Counted from the stretch's first letter, positions 17,842 to 25,646 are shown. The stretch: 35,846 nt of DNA from Methylococcaceae bacterium (GCA_947505105.1 CANNKG010000036.1:1-35846); one strand, 5' to 3'. Translations and numbers: made by a program. The notes: a model not told the origin generated them from the sequence alone.

Positions 17842-19005
17842 CTAATTCAAATGCGCTGCAAGCGCCGCGATCACCTGCTCGGCACTAATATTACGTGTGC
17901 ATTCAAACATCCGTGGCGTATCCTTATGATCGGGGCACCATTGCCAATCCCCTGCATCCAAGGGATGACGATTAAAGCAGCCGCTACAATCATCAGGATT
18001 GGCGCTAATTCTTAGCATGTCGTCCACTTCCGTGTACGGATATGAAAAGCCGCTGATAACACAAGTTTTACAACCCACAGCCCATGATAGCCAGCTCAAA
18101 CCACTGCCAACGCCGATGAATAGCTTAGCGTGTCGCAGATAATTAATCACCACACCAATATCCCCTGGGGGGAGCAAAATTACGCCCGGTGGAGCTTGGT
18201 TGCCCATATAGTGCATGCCTTCTCTGGACAGTAATACAACCTCATAACCACACTGTTTTAAGTAGGCGACGAGTTCTGCCCATCCTCTAGGATTGTTCCA
18301 ATATTTAGCTTGCGCAGTGGAATGCACAGCGATACAGATATACTGACCTGGAATGGGTTTGCCGAGATCACGGTCAGTTAACCGTGGGCGGGTCGGGAGA
18401 TAAGGGAGCCCTAAAATATCGGCGGCCGATTCGCCTAAGGCTTGCATTCGAAAATTTCTAAAATTTTTATTAAAATCAATCTGGCCGGATGGCAGGTAAA
18501 ACCAGCCGATTCGATACATGGCGTATAAGTTGTGGACCGCTTCGCCCGGTTCCACAAATTCGATAGCAGGATACTGCGCCTGAAATAGCGCATTCATGAA
18601 GGTTGAGCAGATTAGTTGACAGTCATGACGGCGTTGAAAGTCTTCCAACGCCTGAAACCAAGCTATCGTATCGCCCAGCGCTTTTGATTCAAGTGCAATA
18701 TACACGCGTTTTTGCTGGCAATCATAAAGATGTGTGAACACTAGCTGGTGATCTTTAAGCCTAATAACATTAATTTGCCACGGCGTGAAATATTGACGAG
18801 CCGTCCTGACCCAATGATTGGTACGAATCTCCGCCTGATGCACTATTTCATGAGTGCGGGTGTCGATAAACTGCACAAGATAGCTTTCATCGATGCTGCC
18901 GGTAATTTCAACAAAAGCACCATCCACAAAACTGAAGTGGCATAAATTCGCCACCGCTACCGGCAGATGGCGAGATTTTGCTTGACGAGATGTTTTCAAG
19001 CCCAT
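17842..19005 (-). CDS. Autotransporter heptosyltransferase, TibC/AAH (BAHT) family
   Basis: The product has 387 residues from the ATG at 19005 (a TTG at 19014 would add three). It resembles E. coli TibC along its length: the N-terminal beta domain, ALGDTIAWFQALEDFQ with the catalytic-type Asp (D112), the donor-site region STAQAKYWNNPRGWAELV, GVGSGLSWLSWAV and ISGFSYP. It ends with the four-cysteine iron finger (C-x2-C-x13-C-x11-C) including WCPDHKDT and FECTRNIS. Family members are dodecameric cytoplasmic enzymes that transfer heptose from ADP-heptose to serines of autotransporters before export. No autotransporter barrel lies in this window. The neighbour 21 bp upstream is a Ser/Thr-repeat exported protein, the likely acceptor. 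Confidence 0.93.
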   Translation of the reverse strand: MGLKTSRQAKSRHLPVAVANLCHFSFVDGAFVEITGSIDESYLVQFIDTRTHEIVHQAEIRTNHWVRTARQYFTPWQINVIRLKDHQLVFTHLYDCQQKRVYIALESKALGDTIAWFQALEDFQRRHDCQLICSTFMNALFQAQYPAIEFVEPGEAVHNLYAMYRIGWFYLPSGQIDFNKNFRNFRMQALGESAADILGLPYLPTRPRLTDRDLGKPIPGQYICIAVHSTAQAKYWNNPRGWAELVAYLKQCGYEVVLLSREGMHYMGNQAPPGVILLPPGDIGVVINYLRHAKLFIGVGSGLSWLSWAVGCKTCVISGFSYPYTEVDDMLRISANPDDCSGCFNRHPLDAGDWQWCPDHKDTPRMFECTRNISAEQVIAALAAHLN

Positions 19006-19026
19006 GCTATTCAAAAAGGCAGTCGG

Positions 19027-19998
19027 CTATTGTTGACCTAATACGCCGACACTGGATAAGTCGTTCGCTTGTAAGAGTTTATCATCATTGATATCTTCAG
19101 CTTCGTTATATGCGCAAGCATTAGCACTGGAGGGATTAACGGCTGTTACTTTCCAGCGACTGCCACTGTTATCACCTGCTAAGGCCATAACCACATGATA
19201 ATAGCCGTTGAATGCTGAATTTCTAATGTCAACACACGGCATCACCAACAACTTTTCTCCAAAATCTGCAATGACCTTGCGGAAATGACCCGATGTACCT
19301 GAAGTACCCGAAGTTCCACTCGATCCCGAGGAGCTAACACTGGACAAGCCAGTGGTTTGTAAAATATCATGCACATTCACTTGTTCAGGACTACAAGTTC
19401 CCGTACTAGAAGTACTTACTTCTTTTACCGACCAATCAATACCGCTGTTGTCTCCAGATAAGCCAAAGGCAACATTGTAATGACCAGCAAGTACTGAATT
19501 TTTCACTTCAACGCAAGGTACAATTAACAAGCGGCTGCTAAAATTAGCCAATACTTTTTGATTTAGATTGGCTGCTCCAAAGCTTCCTGAGGTCCCTGTT
19601 GAACCAGAAGTCCCTGATGTGCCTGTTGTACCGGACGTGCTTGAAGATCCAGAAGTCCCTGATGTGCCTGTTGTACCGGAGGTGCTTGAAGATCCAGAGG
19701 TCCCTGATGTGCCTGTTGTACCGGACGTGCTTGAAGATCCAGAGGTCCCTGATGTGCCTGTTGTACCGGACGTGCTTGAAGACCCCGCAGTCCCTGAAGT
19801 TCCCGTTGTGCCGGACGTGCTTGAAGACCCCGCAGTCCCTGATGTGCCTGTTGTACCGGAAGTCCCTGACGATCCAGAAACACCTGACGTATCGGTGGAA
19901 CCAGTATCATCAGCACCATTTTTTGCAAATCCCGGTGCACTGACCACCAATGCTCCGGTTAGAAGTAAAGTAGCATGTTGGATAGTTTTAATTTTCAT
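19027..19998 (-). CDS. Exported Ser/Thr/Gly-repeat protein with a duplicated Cys-pair domain
   Basis: This 323-residue protein has a signal peptide (1-25, ending APGFA) and a low-complexity region (about 33-138) of 15-residue Ser/Thr/Gly units. Two homologous domains follow: A (about 146-222) and B (about 239-318), joined by another SGTSGTSG linker. Both contain a LL[IV]-x-PCV[ED][VI] strand, a GDNSG turn and a second Cys exactly 40 residues after the first (C162/C202, C255/C295), suggesting one disulfide per domain. The start has AGGA 7 nt upstream. It is the first gene of a two-gene unit with the TibC-like heptosyltransferase, 21 bp away. I infer that it is the glycosylated substrate. The fold is unrecognised. 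Confidence 0.8.
   Translation of the reverse strand: MKIKTIQHATLLLTGALVVSAPGFAKNGADDTGSTDTSGVSGSSGTSGTTGTSGTAGSSSTSGTTGTSGTAGSSSTSGTTGTSGTSGSSSTSGTTGTSGTSGSSSTSGTTGTSGTSGSSSTSGTTGTSGTSGSTGTSGSFGAANLNQKVLANFSSRLLIVPCVEVKNSVLAGHYNVAFGLSGDNSGIDWSVKEVSTSSTGTCSPEQVNVHDILQTTGLSSVSSSGSSGTSGTSGTSGHFRKVIADFGEKLLVMPCVDIRNSAFNGYYHVVMALAGDNSGSRWKVTAVNPSSANACAYNEAEDINDDKLLQANDLSSVGVLGQQ
19600..19863 (-). repeat. 45-bp coding tandem repeat (15-residue Ser/Thr/Gly units)
   Basis: About six units of 45 bp code for variants of SSSTSGTTGTSGT[AS]G. Copies differ by a few bases, mostly A/S changes at one position. Because the unit contains no stop in any frame, long spurious ORFs appear in the other frames and on the plus strand. 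Confidence 0.9.
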
Positions 19999-20120
19999 AA
20001 ATAGTTCCTAAAGGGCGTTAAACAATTAACCGTTTGTTTTTTAAGTTTAAAGAATAATAGTGCATGTTTATAGCGAGTCGATGTTAAAATTTTCATTTGA
20101 TAGCTTAAACCAAAATCACG

Positions 20121-20157
20121 CATTTTTCCGAATGATTGTTGCTTAGTCCGAAAAATG
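20121..20157. promoter_or_regulatory. Imperfect inverted repeat in the divergent promoter region
   Basis: CATTTTTCCGA (20121-20131) and TCCGAAAAATG (20147-20157) are reverse complements with one mismatch and a 15-nt spacer. The site lies between the divergent genes starting at 19998 (minus) and 20272 (plus), so it may be an operator for one or both. Confidence 0.35.
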
Positions 20158-20271
20158 TACTTGTAAATGCCTGAATAATGCGAAAAGGTTCATCGAATTT
20201 TTAAAAGTATGTTATCTGCCTTTATTAATTGAAGTCCCTACTCAAACCCAATACCTTCTTATAAGCTAGTC

Positions 20272-21045
20272 ATGACAAATAATCCGTGCGTTGCGGTTCC
20301 TCATTTTTTAAGCTCAAGCATTCATATGCTTTTTAGTAGCCTCTGCAGCGTAGTATTGGCTCTCGGCAGCGCCTCTAGTCTAGCTGATTTCCATGGTACT
20401 CTAACCGCCACTACGAATAACGCCGAACGCTGGTTTAGCAAAAGCGACAATAAAGTTGCACTCATTGCAAATATTGACTATGAACACAACTCATGATTTT
20501 ATGTAGGTAGTTCTGCTTCTAATGTTGATTTTGAATTTAATGAAGTTGAGCAACAAGCCGCGCATGTTGAAATAACCCCTTATCTGGGTTGGACTGTGGC
20601 ATTGCCCAATCAGTGGCGTTTCGATTTACAATGGACGGGTTATCTTTACGATGGGCAAATATTTGGTCATGATGCGGATTATCATGAGTTTTATGCCTTC
20701 TTGCACTATCAGGATCTATTGACTGCCAGGATATCCGCAGTCCCTGATTATTATGGTCTGGGTGGGTATGGGCTGGATTATGCCATCACCGGCCGTTATT
20801 CAATCACCGATGCCTTACAGTTTTCTGCCAGTTTTGGTTACGCTTATATGCAACCGGTCTTGGGTTCGGATTATCCGTATTGGAATATCGGCTGCATTTA
20901 TGGGTATAAATTTGTTAAGTTGTCGCTGTTCTACATGGATTCATCCGAAACTTTCATTTCAAAAATGGCGGAAGAAAAACATGATCTGTACAATCCGGCA
21001 AAGTTGGATGCGACCGCCGTTTTCTCAATTTCAGTGGGATTTTAA
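20272..21045 (+). pseudogene. TIGR02001/TorF-like outer-membrane protein with an in-frame stop
   Basis: Two open stretches (20272-20493 and 20497-21045) are in the same frame, separated only by a TGA at 20494-20496. Joined, they give about 257 codons. They match the TIGR02001 family (TorF-type putative porin) in order: signal peptide, SKSDNKVALIANIDYEH, then FYVG-x-SASNVDF, an acidic beta-barrel body and a C-terminal Phe (SVGF). The family normally has Gly between HES/HNS and FY, and GGA to TGA is a single base change. Unless the stop is read through or is a sequencing error, the product is truncated after 74 residues. The second half has an in-frame GTG at 20596 but no signal peptide. Confidence 0.8.
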
Positions 21046-21124
21046 AAAATCCGTGAACCTTTTTGTACCGACTTGGAATAAACCTAACGAAATATTCATT
21101 ATTTTGTTAAATGTTTAATTCCAC

Positions 21125-21706
21125 ATGTCATTATCAGTAGCCACGCCCTTGAATAACGATACTCAACCTAATCAAACACTGCGGGAAATCGAGTTGATAG
21201 CGCGGCTATGCTTAAGCGATGAAAAAGCGCTAGAATTGTTATACCGTGAATATTACGGCCGCTTGTTTCGGTTTATCAGTCGCATAACACGACAAGAAGC
21301 GCTTATTGACGAAGTTATCAATGATGTTATGTGGGTAGTTTGGGAAAAAGCCGCAACCTATAATCAAGATTGCAAACCGTCCACTTGGATTTTTGGTATC
21401 GCGTTCAATAAAACCCGGCAAGCGGTACGTAACCAGACTTTTCAGGAAGAAGAATCTTTAGAATTGATTGAAGAAAACAGTGCCGCCTTAAGATATGAGG
21501 ATGTCGGCTTACAACAATTGGAAATGGACGATTGGCTCGATTCGGCTTTCGACCAGCTTTCCTTTGAGCAACGGACTGTCATAGAATTGACTTATTTTCA
21601 GGGCTTGCATTACTGTGAAATTGCTGAATTGATGGGATGTCTTGAAAATACCGTCAAAACCCGTATGCACCACGCCCGTAAAAAACTGGCTACGCTTTTA
21701 AATTAA
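21125..21706 (+). CDS. ECF-family RNA polymerase sigma factor
   Basis: This 193-residue protein has sigma region 2 at about 28-95 (LLYREYYGRLFRFISRI, EVINDVMWVVWEKA, PSTWIFGIAFNKTR) and region 4 at about 130-190 (LDSAFDQLSFEQRTVIELTYFQGLHYCEIAELMGCLENTVKTRMHHARKKL). There is no region 3, as expected for ECF sigma factors. It is followed after 64 bp by a zinc-finger anti-sigma factor and a protease gene, and all three appear to form one operon. Targets are unknown; autoregulation and control of neighbouring surface genes are possible. Confidence 0.95.
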   Translation: MSLSVATPLNNDTQPNQTLREIELIARLCLSDEKALELLYREYYGRLFRFISRITRQEALIDEVINDVMWVVWEKAATYNQDCKPSTWIFGIAFNKTRQAVRNQTFQEEESLELIEENSAALRYEDVGLQQLEMDDWLDSAFDQLSFEQRTVIELTYFQGLHYCEIAELMGCLENTVKTRMHHARKKLATLLN

Positions 21707-21770
21707 CACCGGGTATAAAACGACGGAGCAACACTAAATAATTGCCTTTACACCCGCAGGAGACCTTAAT

Positions 21771-22496
21771 ATGAAATCCGTTCAGAGCGATCCCTATTCT
21801 ACCCACCAAGAGGTACAGTTGTTGCTGCCTTGGTATGTTAATCATTCGTTACAGGGCGCTGAACTTAGACAGGTGGAAGAGCATCTGAATGTTTGCCTGA
21901 TGTGTAAACGTGAAAGTATCATATTGCAAAAATTCGCCAAACGGGTAAATCAAGCCCTTCCTCTGCATATGTCAGAACAGGCCGCGTTCACCGAACTGAA
22001 AAATCGCCTGCATCAAACATCCCAAACTAGACAGCCGCAGACTGAGCCAACGCTTGCAAACTTTACCCGACCTAAAACTACTAAAACTTTGGCCCTGCCA
22101 CCGAGGGCTTTACTACGGCCTGCGTGGGCGCTGGCGGCAGTATTCGTTTTGACATTGATTGTTTCAAGCTATTTCAAGCTTAATCAAATGCTAAGCAATG
22201 ATTACCGCACCTTATCCGAAGCAAGCTTGGTAAACCCGAACCGCTACGACCTCCATCTGGTTTTTGCGGACAACACCACGTCCATGCAAATTCAAACGAT
22301 ACTGACGCCTCTAGCAGGCCGGATTATTGGGATTCAGACCGAACAAGCGGTGCATACCGTTCGTTTTGAGCAAATTGAGTCTAAAGAGGACTTTATCAAC
22401 CGGCTTGCCCAATTGAAAAAAAATCCACACATTATTTTTGCTGAACCTGCTTTTAGTTTATTGACGCCAACAAATACCGAGAGCGTGCACAAATGA
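21771..22496 (+). CDS. Transmembrane anti-sigma factor with a subtilase-propeptide-like C-terminal domain
   Basis: The 241-residue protein has an N-terminal zinc-binding anti-sigma domain with H38-x3-C42-x2-C45 in EEHLNVCLMCKRE. A basic/Pro linker follows, then one membrane helix (about 117-135), then an extracytoplasmic domain (about 158-229). That domain reads LHLVFADNT ... IQTILTPLAGRIIGIQTEQAVHTVRF ... LAQLKKNPHIIFAEPAF. This is the pattern of I9/fervidolysin-type propeptides, which end in a NP-x-[VI]-x-[FY]AEP strand. ATG has AGGAG 8 nt upstream. Its TGA overlaps the protease ATG (ATGA). I infer that the outer domain binds the protease, either as inhibitor or as signal sensor. Confidence 0.8.
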   Translation: MKSVQSDPYSTHQEVQLLLPWYVNHSLQGAELRQVEEHLNVCLMCKRESIILQKFAKRVNQALPLHMSEQAAFTELKNRLHQTSQTRQPQTEPTLANFTRPKTTKTLALPPRALLRPAWALAAVFVLTLIVSSYFKLNQMLSNDYRTLSEASLVNPNRYDLHLVFADNTTSMQIQTILTPLAGRIIGIQTEQAVHTVRFEQIESKEDFINRLAQLKKNPHIIFAEPAFSLLTPTNTESVHK

Positions 22497-23875
22497 AATA
22501 CTTACTGCCATTGTTATTCGTTGGCATGTGCTGGATGATGTCCGCGTCTTCTCAAGCTCAGCAAGCACCCGCCGACCTACCGGATTTAGCCGAACTGCTA
22601 CAAAATGCAGAAGATGATCATATTATAATGCTGGGGTTTTCCGATCAAGCACTTAACAGTATTCCAGCCTCCGCTGCCGCGAATTTTTACCGCCAACGAG
22701 GCGCATACCAAAGTTCTTCCTGGAGTCAGCGCATGACTGATCAAATTGCGGAGGATTATCACTTAAAAAAGCTTACCGAATATTCCATGACGGAAGTGGG
22801 TTTGCATTGTGCGGTTTATCAAGTACCCTCAACCGTATCAGTGCCCGAAACCTTGCTGAAGTTAACCCAGGATGAGCGCCTTGAAATCGTACAGCAAATG
22901 CACCTGTATCATACCCAAGCGCATCAGTACAATGATCCCTACTTTAAATTGCAGACCAACCTGCAGCAAATGTTCATTGATCAGGTGCATACCAATACCA
23001 CCGGACGCGGTATTACCATAGCGATGATTGATACCGGTGTAGCGCTCGACCACCCCGATCTAGAGGGACAAATTATAAGCAACGAAAATTTTGCTAACGC
23101 TATTTCCACTAGTTTTTCCAGCGACAAACACGGCACAGCCGTTGCAGGAGTTATGGTCGCAAAAAAAGATAATGACACAGGGATAACAGGGATTGCCCCT
23201 GATGCCAAACTCATCGCCCTAAAGGCTTGTTGGCCGGATCAAAGTCATGCGATAGCCTCCTTATGTAACAGCTTTACCTTAGCCCTAGCGATCAATGCCG
23301 CCATTAAAGCTAAAGTCAACATTCTGAATATGAGTCTGGCCGGTCCTAGCGATCCTTTATTAGCGATTTTATTAAATAAGGCAATCGAAAAAGGCATTAT
23401 TGTGGTCGCAGCTAAAGCGAATGATGCCAATTTCGATTTTCCTGCATCGCTCAAAAATGTGATTGCGGTTCAATCCTTAACGGACCCCCAACCGGCGCAT
23501 TATTCTTCCACTTTTTTGGTCACTGCGCCCGGTGAAAAAATTCTTACCACCTTGCCAGAAGGCACCTATGACTTTATCTCCGGCAGTTCGATAGCTGCCT
23601 CCGAAGTTTCTGGGGTTATCGCCTTATTATTGGAGCTGAAATCAGACTTGACCTCCCGAGAAGCCCTGTCGATATTGCAAAAATCAGCTGTACCTCTCAA
23701 AACCGGTACGTTGAGGGCAATTAATGCTAAAACAGCGATTTTGGCGTTGTGTGAATTAACAACCTGTCCCCAAGAAGTGCTTAGTTTGGCATTAGTCTCT
23801 TACCAGTCTAATCGTACAATTATTGACATGAGCTTGTCTCTCAAGCAGGAGCAACAAGGGCTGGCAGGATATTAA
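22493..23875 (+). CDS. Exported S8-family (subtilisin-like) serine protease
   Basis: This 460-residue preprotein has a signal peptide (1 to about 23, ending SSQAQ). The catalytic triad is complete: D180 in AMIDTGVALDHPDL, H213 in DKHGTAVAGV and S366 in SGSSIAASEVSG. The oxyanion Asn is N310 in AAKANDA. Residues 24-165 precede the catalytic domain and do not show the usual I9 propeptide ending, whereas the preceding anti-sigma gene encodes such a domain. The catalytic-serine motif departs from the common GTSMAAPHVSG (here GSSIAASEVSG), so activity or specificity may be unusual. The gene overlaps the anti-sigma gene by 4 bp. Confidence 0.9.
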   Translation: MKYLLPLLFVGMCWMMSASSQAQQAPADLPDLAELLQNAEDDHIIMLGFSDQALNSIPASAAANFYRQRGAYQSSSWSQRMTDQIAEDYHLKKLTEYSMTEVGLHCAVYQVPSTVSVPETLLKLTQDERLEIVQQMHLYHTQAHQYNDPYFKLQTNLQQMFIDQVHTNTTGRGITIAMIDTGVALDHPDLEGQIISNENFANAISTSFSSDKHGTAVAGVMVAKKDNDTGITGIAPDAKLIALKACWPDQSHAIASLCNSFTLALAINAAIKAKVNILNMSLAGPSDPLLAILLNKAIEKGIIVVAAKANDANFDFPASLKNVIAVQSLTDPQPAHYSSTFLVTAPGEKILTTLPEGTYDFISGSSIAASEVSGVIALLLELKSDLTSREALSILQKSAVPLKTGTLRAINAKTAILALCELTTCPQEVLSLALVSYQSNRTIIDMSLSLKQEQQGLAGY

Positions 23876-24070
23876 AATCTGTAGCATAAACACATGCAGA
23901 GCGAGCTGTTCGGCCTAGTTTGGTCAGGTAAAATCGATAAGTGCCAGAGGCGCGTTTGATTAGTTAATTTCGGTAACTCGCCCTGTTGCGTAAGAGGACC
24001 CTCAAATGTTTGACCTATAAGTCGATCAATACGATGCTCTTATCTTGACCAAAAGAAAGGCGAATCGAAA

Positions 24071-24166
24071 ATGAGAAAATATCAAAGTTTGAGTCATAGC
24101 CAGTGGGAATGTAAATGTTCGGTGGTGATTATCCTGAAGCCGAGATGTAAAGCTATGGTTGGGTAA
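24071..24166 (+). pseudogene. Relic of an IS200/REP-associated tyrosine transposase (N-terminal fragment)
   Basis: A 31-codon ORF begins MRKYQSLSHSQWECKC and continues SVVIILKPRCKAMVG before a TAA. This follows, position by position, the conserved start of IS200-type transposases (YxSLSHxxWxCKYHVVFIPKxRRKxxYG), with several replacements, including loss of the Tyr-His before VV. Nothing after the stop resembles the rest of the enzyme, so it is a decayed fragment. Confidence 0.7.
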
Positions 24167-24247
24167 AATAGATCATCTCTCTTGTAAAAGCAAGTGATTG
24201 TAAAATAATACAATTGCAATAATTTTGTAAAAAGAGGACTATATTGC

Positions 24248-24272
24248 AGGTGAAGACTTCAAAACTTCACCT
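24248..24272. promoter_or_regulatory. Inverted repeat upstream of the coiled-coil gene
   Basis: AGGTGAAG (24248-24255) and CTTCACCT (24265-24272) form a perfect 8-bp stem with a 9-nt loop, 60 bp before the ATG at 24333. It may be an operator or a 5'-UTR hairpin. Confidence 0.4.
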
Positions 24273-24332
24273 CATAAATAATCATAAATTTATAAATTAG
24301 AAGTTTTACTAATTAAAACGGGAAACAACACT

Positions 24333-24641
24333 ATGACCAAAGAAGAATTATTGTCAAAAATCCAGGTTACAATAGACGAACAACAAGCAAAGCTAGAATC
24401 ACTAAAAGCAAAAGCATTAGATGAATCGAACGAAGCAATCGAAGACGTTCGTGCTGCGATTGCCGACTTGGAACCCAAGTTAGATCAAGCAAAAGCTAAA
24501 GCTCAGGAAATTGCAGAACATGCTGATGATGCCTGGGATGAGGTTAAAGACTCAGTGGAGGAAGGTTGGAATGAAGCAACCGCAAAATTAGAAGAAGGCT
24601 GGAACAGTTTAACCTCGACAGTAAAATCGTTTTTCTCTTAA
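24333..24641 (+). CDS. Small coiled-coil protein, unknown function
   Basis: This 102-residue, highly charged protein has no signal peptide or membrane segment. Heptad-like spacing from about 5 to 70 (KIQVTIDEQQAKLESLKAKAL, VRAAIADLEPKLDQAKAKAQ) predicts a long coiled coil. It ends with two related amphipathic pieces, VEEGWNEA and LEEGWNSL, and a Phe-Phe-Ser terminus. The composition resembles stress-related or apolipoprotein-like helical proteins. The neighbourhood of YpfJ-, DUF937- and DUF3597-type genes fits a stress or envelope role, but no function can be assigned. Confidence 0.7.
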   Translation: MTKEELLSKIQVTIDEQQAKLESLKAKALDESNEAIEDVRAAIADLEPKLDQAKAKAQEIAEHADDAWDEVKDSVEEGWNEATAKLEEGWNSLTSTVKSFFS

Positions 24642-24782
24642 CAATGAATAAAATACTAATGATAATATCCATATTTCATTGGTAAATTAAGTTTATGAAA
24701 AGCTCGGAAGTAGTTGCAAACCTTTAATTTGAAATTTCTTCTGAGCTTCAAAATTTCCACCAATTTAAAATTAGCCTCAAAT

Positions 24783-25646
24783 TTATTTTTTTGCCGCTGC
24801 AGAAAAGGTATCGCACTTCGCAATATCTCCGCTTTCCATTCCTTTACGAAGCCAAAAAGTGCGTTGCTCCGATGATCCGTGAGTAAATGATTCTGGACTT
24901 ATCCGTCTTCCGGCTCGTTTCAACAGGCGGTCATCTCCTATTGCAGATGCGGCCCGGAGGCCTTCATTAACATCGCCAGGTTCCAAAAGACTACGATATT
25001 TATCAGCATAATGAGCCCACACTCCCGCAAAACAATCCGCTTGTAATTCTAACAAGACCGATAGAGCATTAGCTTGAGCCGCACTGGTACGACTTTGCAA
25101 GGCATTGACTTTGCCGGATATACCCAAGAGATTTTGCACATGATGACCGACCTCGTGGCTGATAACATAGGCTTGAGCGAAATCGCCCGGAGCCCCCAAT
25201 TGATCTAATTCACGGAAAAATCCCAGATCGAGGTAAACTTTTCTATCGCCTGGACAATAGAAAGGCCCCGTAGCTGCGGAATTATATCCGCATGCGGATG
25301 AAACTTGATCGGAAAACAAAACCAGTTTTGGCATTTGATATTGCATGCCCCGGCGAGTAAAAATCGCGGTCCAGGTGTCTTCGGTATCCGCCAATATGGC
25401 GGATACAAATCGCGCGGACTCATCGGTGACAGGTGTTTGGCCGGAAGATACTACGGGTGTCGAACTGCTCCCAATAGACCCTTGTGATAACAGCGCTAAT
25501 AGTTCCAAAGGGTTTTCTCCCAATACGACCCCTATTAGCATAACGACCACCAGCATTCCTCCGCTGAGTTTAATTGATGACCCACCGAGACTCCCATCAC
25601 GACGATCTTCAACGTTATCGCTTTGTCTACCTTTTTTCCACAACAT
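24783..25646 (-). CDS. ypfJ: YpfJ-family neutral zinc metallopeptidase, membrane-anchored
   Basis: The 287-residue protein begins with the family's charged start (MLWKKGRQSDNVEDRRDG) and has one membrane helix (about 29-43). The periplasmic domain carries the zinc motif HEVGHH (164-169), and further family blocks include ELQADCFAGVWAHYAD with the downstream Glu ligand, SACGYNSAATGPFYCPGD and FTHGSSEQRTFWLRKGME. This is the PF04228/YpfJ zincin family. Its physiological substrate is not established. A 138-bp gap separates its start from the DUF937-LysM remnant upstream on the same strand. Confidence 0.93.
   Translation of the reverse strand: MLWKKGRQSDNVEDRRDGSLGGSSIKLSGGMLVVVMLIGVVLGENPLELLALLSQGSIGSSSTPVVSSGQTPVTDESARFVSAILADTEDTWTAIFTRRGMQYQMPKLVLFSDQVSSACGYNSAATGPFYCPGDRKVYLDLGFFRELDQLGAPGDFAQAYVISHEVGHHVQNLLGISGKVNALQSRTSAAQANALSVLLELQADCFAGVWAHYADKYRSLLEPGDVNEGLRAASAIGDDRLLKRAGRRISPESFTHGSSEQRTFWLRKGMESGDIAKCDTFSAAAKK

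Larger units (their letters stand above)
23876..24332. other. Intergenic region with an IS200-type relic and a hairpin
   Basis: This 457-bp gap contains a degenerate transposase N-terminus (24071-24166) and a perfect 8-bp inverted repeat shortly before the coiled-coil gene (both listed). I see no clear terminator for the protease operon and no strong promoter. Confidence 0.5.

Noticed and set aside
19568-20011. 147-residue plus-strand ORF rich in Val-Pro-Asp-Glu repeats
   Set aside because: It is antisense to the Ser/Thr/Gly-repeat gene; the 45-bp unit lacks stops in all frames, and the minus-strand frame has a signal peptide, a binding site and folded domains.
20494-20496. TGA as a selenocysteine codon in the TIGR02001-type gene
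   Set aside because: The family has Gly here, no selenocysteine-insertion-like hairpin is obvious directly after it, and a GGA-to-TGA change explains it.
24700-24748. Imperfect inverted repeat (AAGCTC...GAGCTT) between the coiled-coil and YpfJ genes
   Set aside because: The loop is long (about 27 nt) and the stem interrupted; not convincing as a terminator.
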